DNA of 5,210 nucleotides from Prevotella sp. (lineage in GTDB: Bacteria > Bacteroidota > Bacteroidia > Bacteroidales > Bacteroidaceae): contig JAFRZC010000145.1 in assembly GCA_017442765.1 (NCBI GenBank), positions 1 to 5,210 of the forward strand, given 5' to 3'. Shown here one piece after another: positions 4,941-5,210 of the stretch (position 1 is its first letter; each line of letters opens with the position of its first letter). The notes under the pieces were generated by a model. It made no database searches and was not told the origin of the DNA. It saw only the letters and a list, made by a program, of their open reading frames with translations. A program made the position numbers and the translations under genes.

Positions 4941-5210
4941 TTATCTCTCGATCACCTTACGGCCATTCTTGACGTAGATGCCTGGTTTCAGCGTGGTATT
5001 GTTTGCAACGCGACGGCCCTGCAGGTCATAGACGGCGGCGGAACTGTTCTCCCTTTGGGTGGGGTTGAGCCGTATCCCTGTCACTTCTCCGAACGGGATA
5101 TGGATAAACAGGTCGTTGCTCACGTTGTCAGGTGTACCAAGATAGTTGTAGGCCAGACTGCCCGCAACGGCATCGACAAGCGCATCGGTATCAAGTCCTG
5201 CCTCAGCAAA
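4941..5210 (-). CDS. C-terminal fragment of a probable secreted protein with a T9SS-like sorting tail
   Basis: The frame is open from the right edge to a TAA at 4943-4941 and gives the last 89 residues. It includes DTDALVDAVAGSLAYNYLG, then FIHIPFGEVTGIRLNP, and ends AAVYDLQGRRV ... LKPGIYVKNGRKVIER. The final 35 residues match the pattern of the type A C-terminal sorting domain of the Bacteroidota type IX secretion system: a beta-strand with YDLQGRRV, a short loop, then PGIY and a K-rich last strand. That tail directs export across the outer membrane in species with a working T9SS, and similar tails also occur on extracellular proteins of gut Prevotella and Bacteroides. The catalytic or binding part lies outside the window, so the function is unknown. 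An in-frame GTG at 5123 is an internal valine, not a start, because the reading frame continues to the edge. The gene is followed by its own terminator. Confidence 0.78.
   Translation of the reverse strand, partial: FAEAGLDTDALVDAVAGSLAYNYLGTPDNVSNDLFIHIPFGEVTGIRLNPTQRENSSAAVYDLQGRRVANNTTLKPGIYVKNGRKVIER

Noticed and set aside
5121..5123. GTG at 5123 as the start of a 60-residue protein
   Set aside because: The frame stays open upstream to the window edge and the T9SS-like tail normally ends a larger protein, so this is an internal valine.

Overview
The window looks like chromosomal DNA of a Bacteroidota bacterium, most likely a Prevotella or Bacteroides relative. Four things point there: TAnnTTTG-type promoter boxes, a lipoprotein with an acidic stretch after its lipid-anchored cysteine, a gene ending in a T9SS-like 'YDLQGRRV...GIYVKNGRKV' tail, and a C/G-run intergenic repeat of a kind I recall from this phylum. 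The genus assignment is inference.

Layout. (1) Positions 1-622, minus strand: a nearly complete gene for a free-standing B3/B4-domain protein related to the editing domain of phenylalanyl-tRNA synthetase beta; its C-terminus runs off the left edge. (2) Positions 623-706: a compact divergent promoter region. TATTTTTG boxes face both ways around four tandem copies of a 7-bp repeat. (3) Positions 707-2668, plus strand: a full-length NAD+-dependent DNA ligase of LigA architecture, from a divergent subfamily with several altered active-site positions. (4) Positions 2669-2921: a convergent intergenic region almost filled by one unusual structure, a 51-bp inverted repeat (46 of 51 matching) enclosing four 22-bp AT-rich palindromic tandem repeats. 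Its right arm holds a strong terminator-like hairpin. (5) Positions 2922-4742, minus strand: a 606-residue lipoprotein with a Cthe_2159-type (DUF4353) beta-helix, probably displayed on the cell surface and binding carbohydrate. It has its own well-matched Bacteroidota promoter. (6) Positions 4860-4940: a minus-strand rho-independent terminator and a C/G-rich palindromic repeat. (7) Positions 4941-5210, minus strand: the last 89 residues of a probably secreted protein with a T9SS-like C-terminal tail.

The genes do not form one operon. Every coding boundary carries either a promoter pair or a terminator, so the B3/B4 protein, the ligase, the lipoprotein and the T9SS-tailed protein look like separate transcription units. 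The first two concern translation quality control and DNA joining; the last two concern the cell envelope. The feature most worth follow-up is the inverted-repeat and palindrome-array element at 2671-2885, followed by the atypical ligase.
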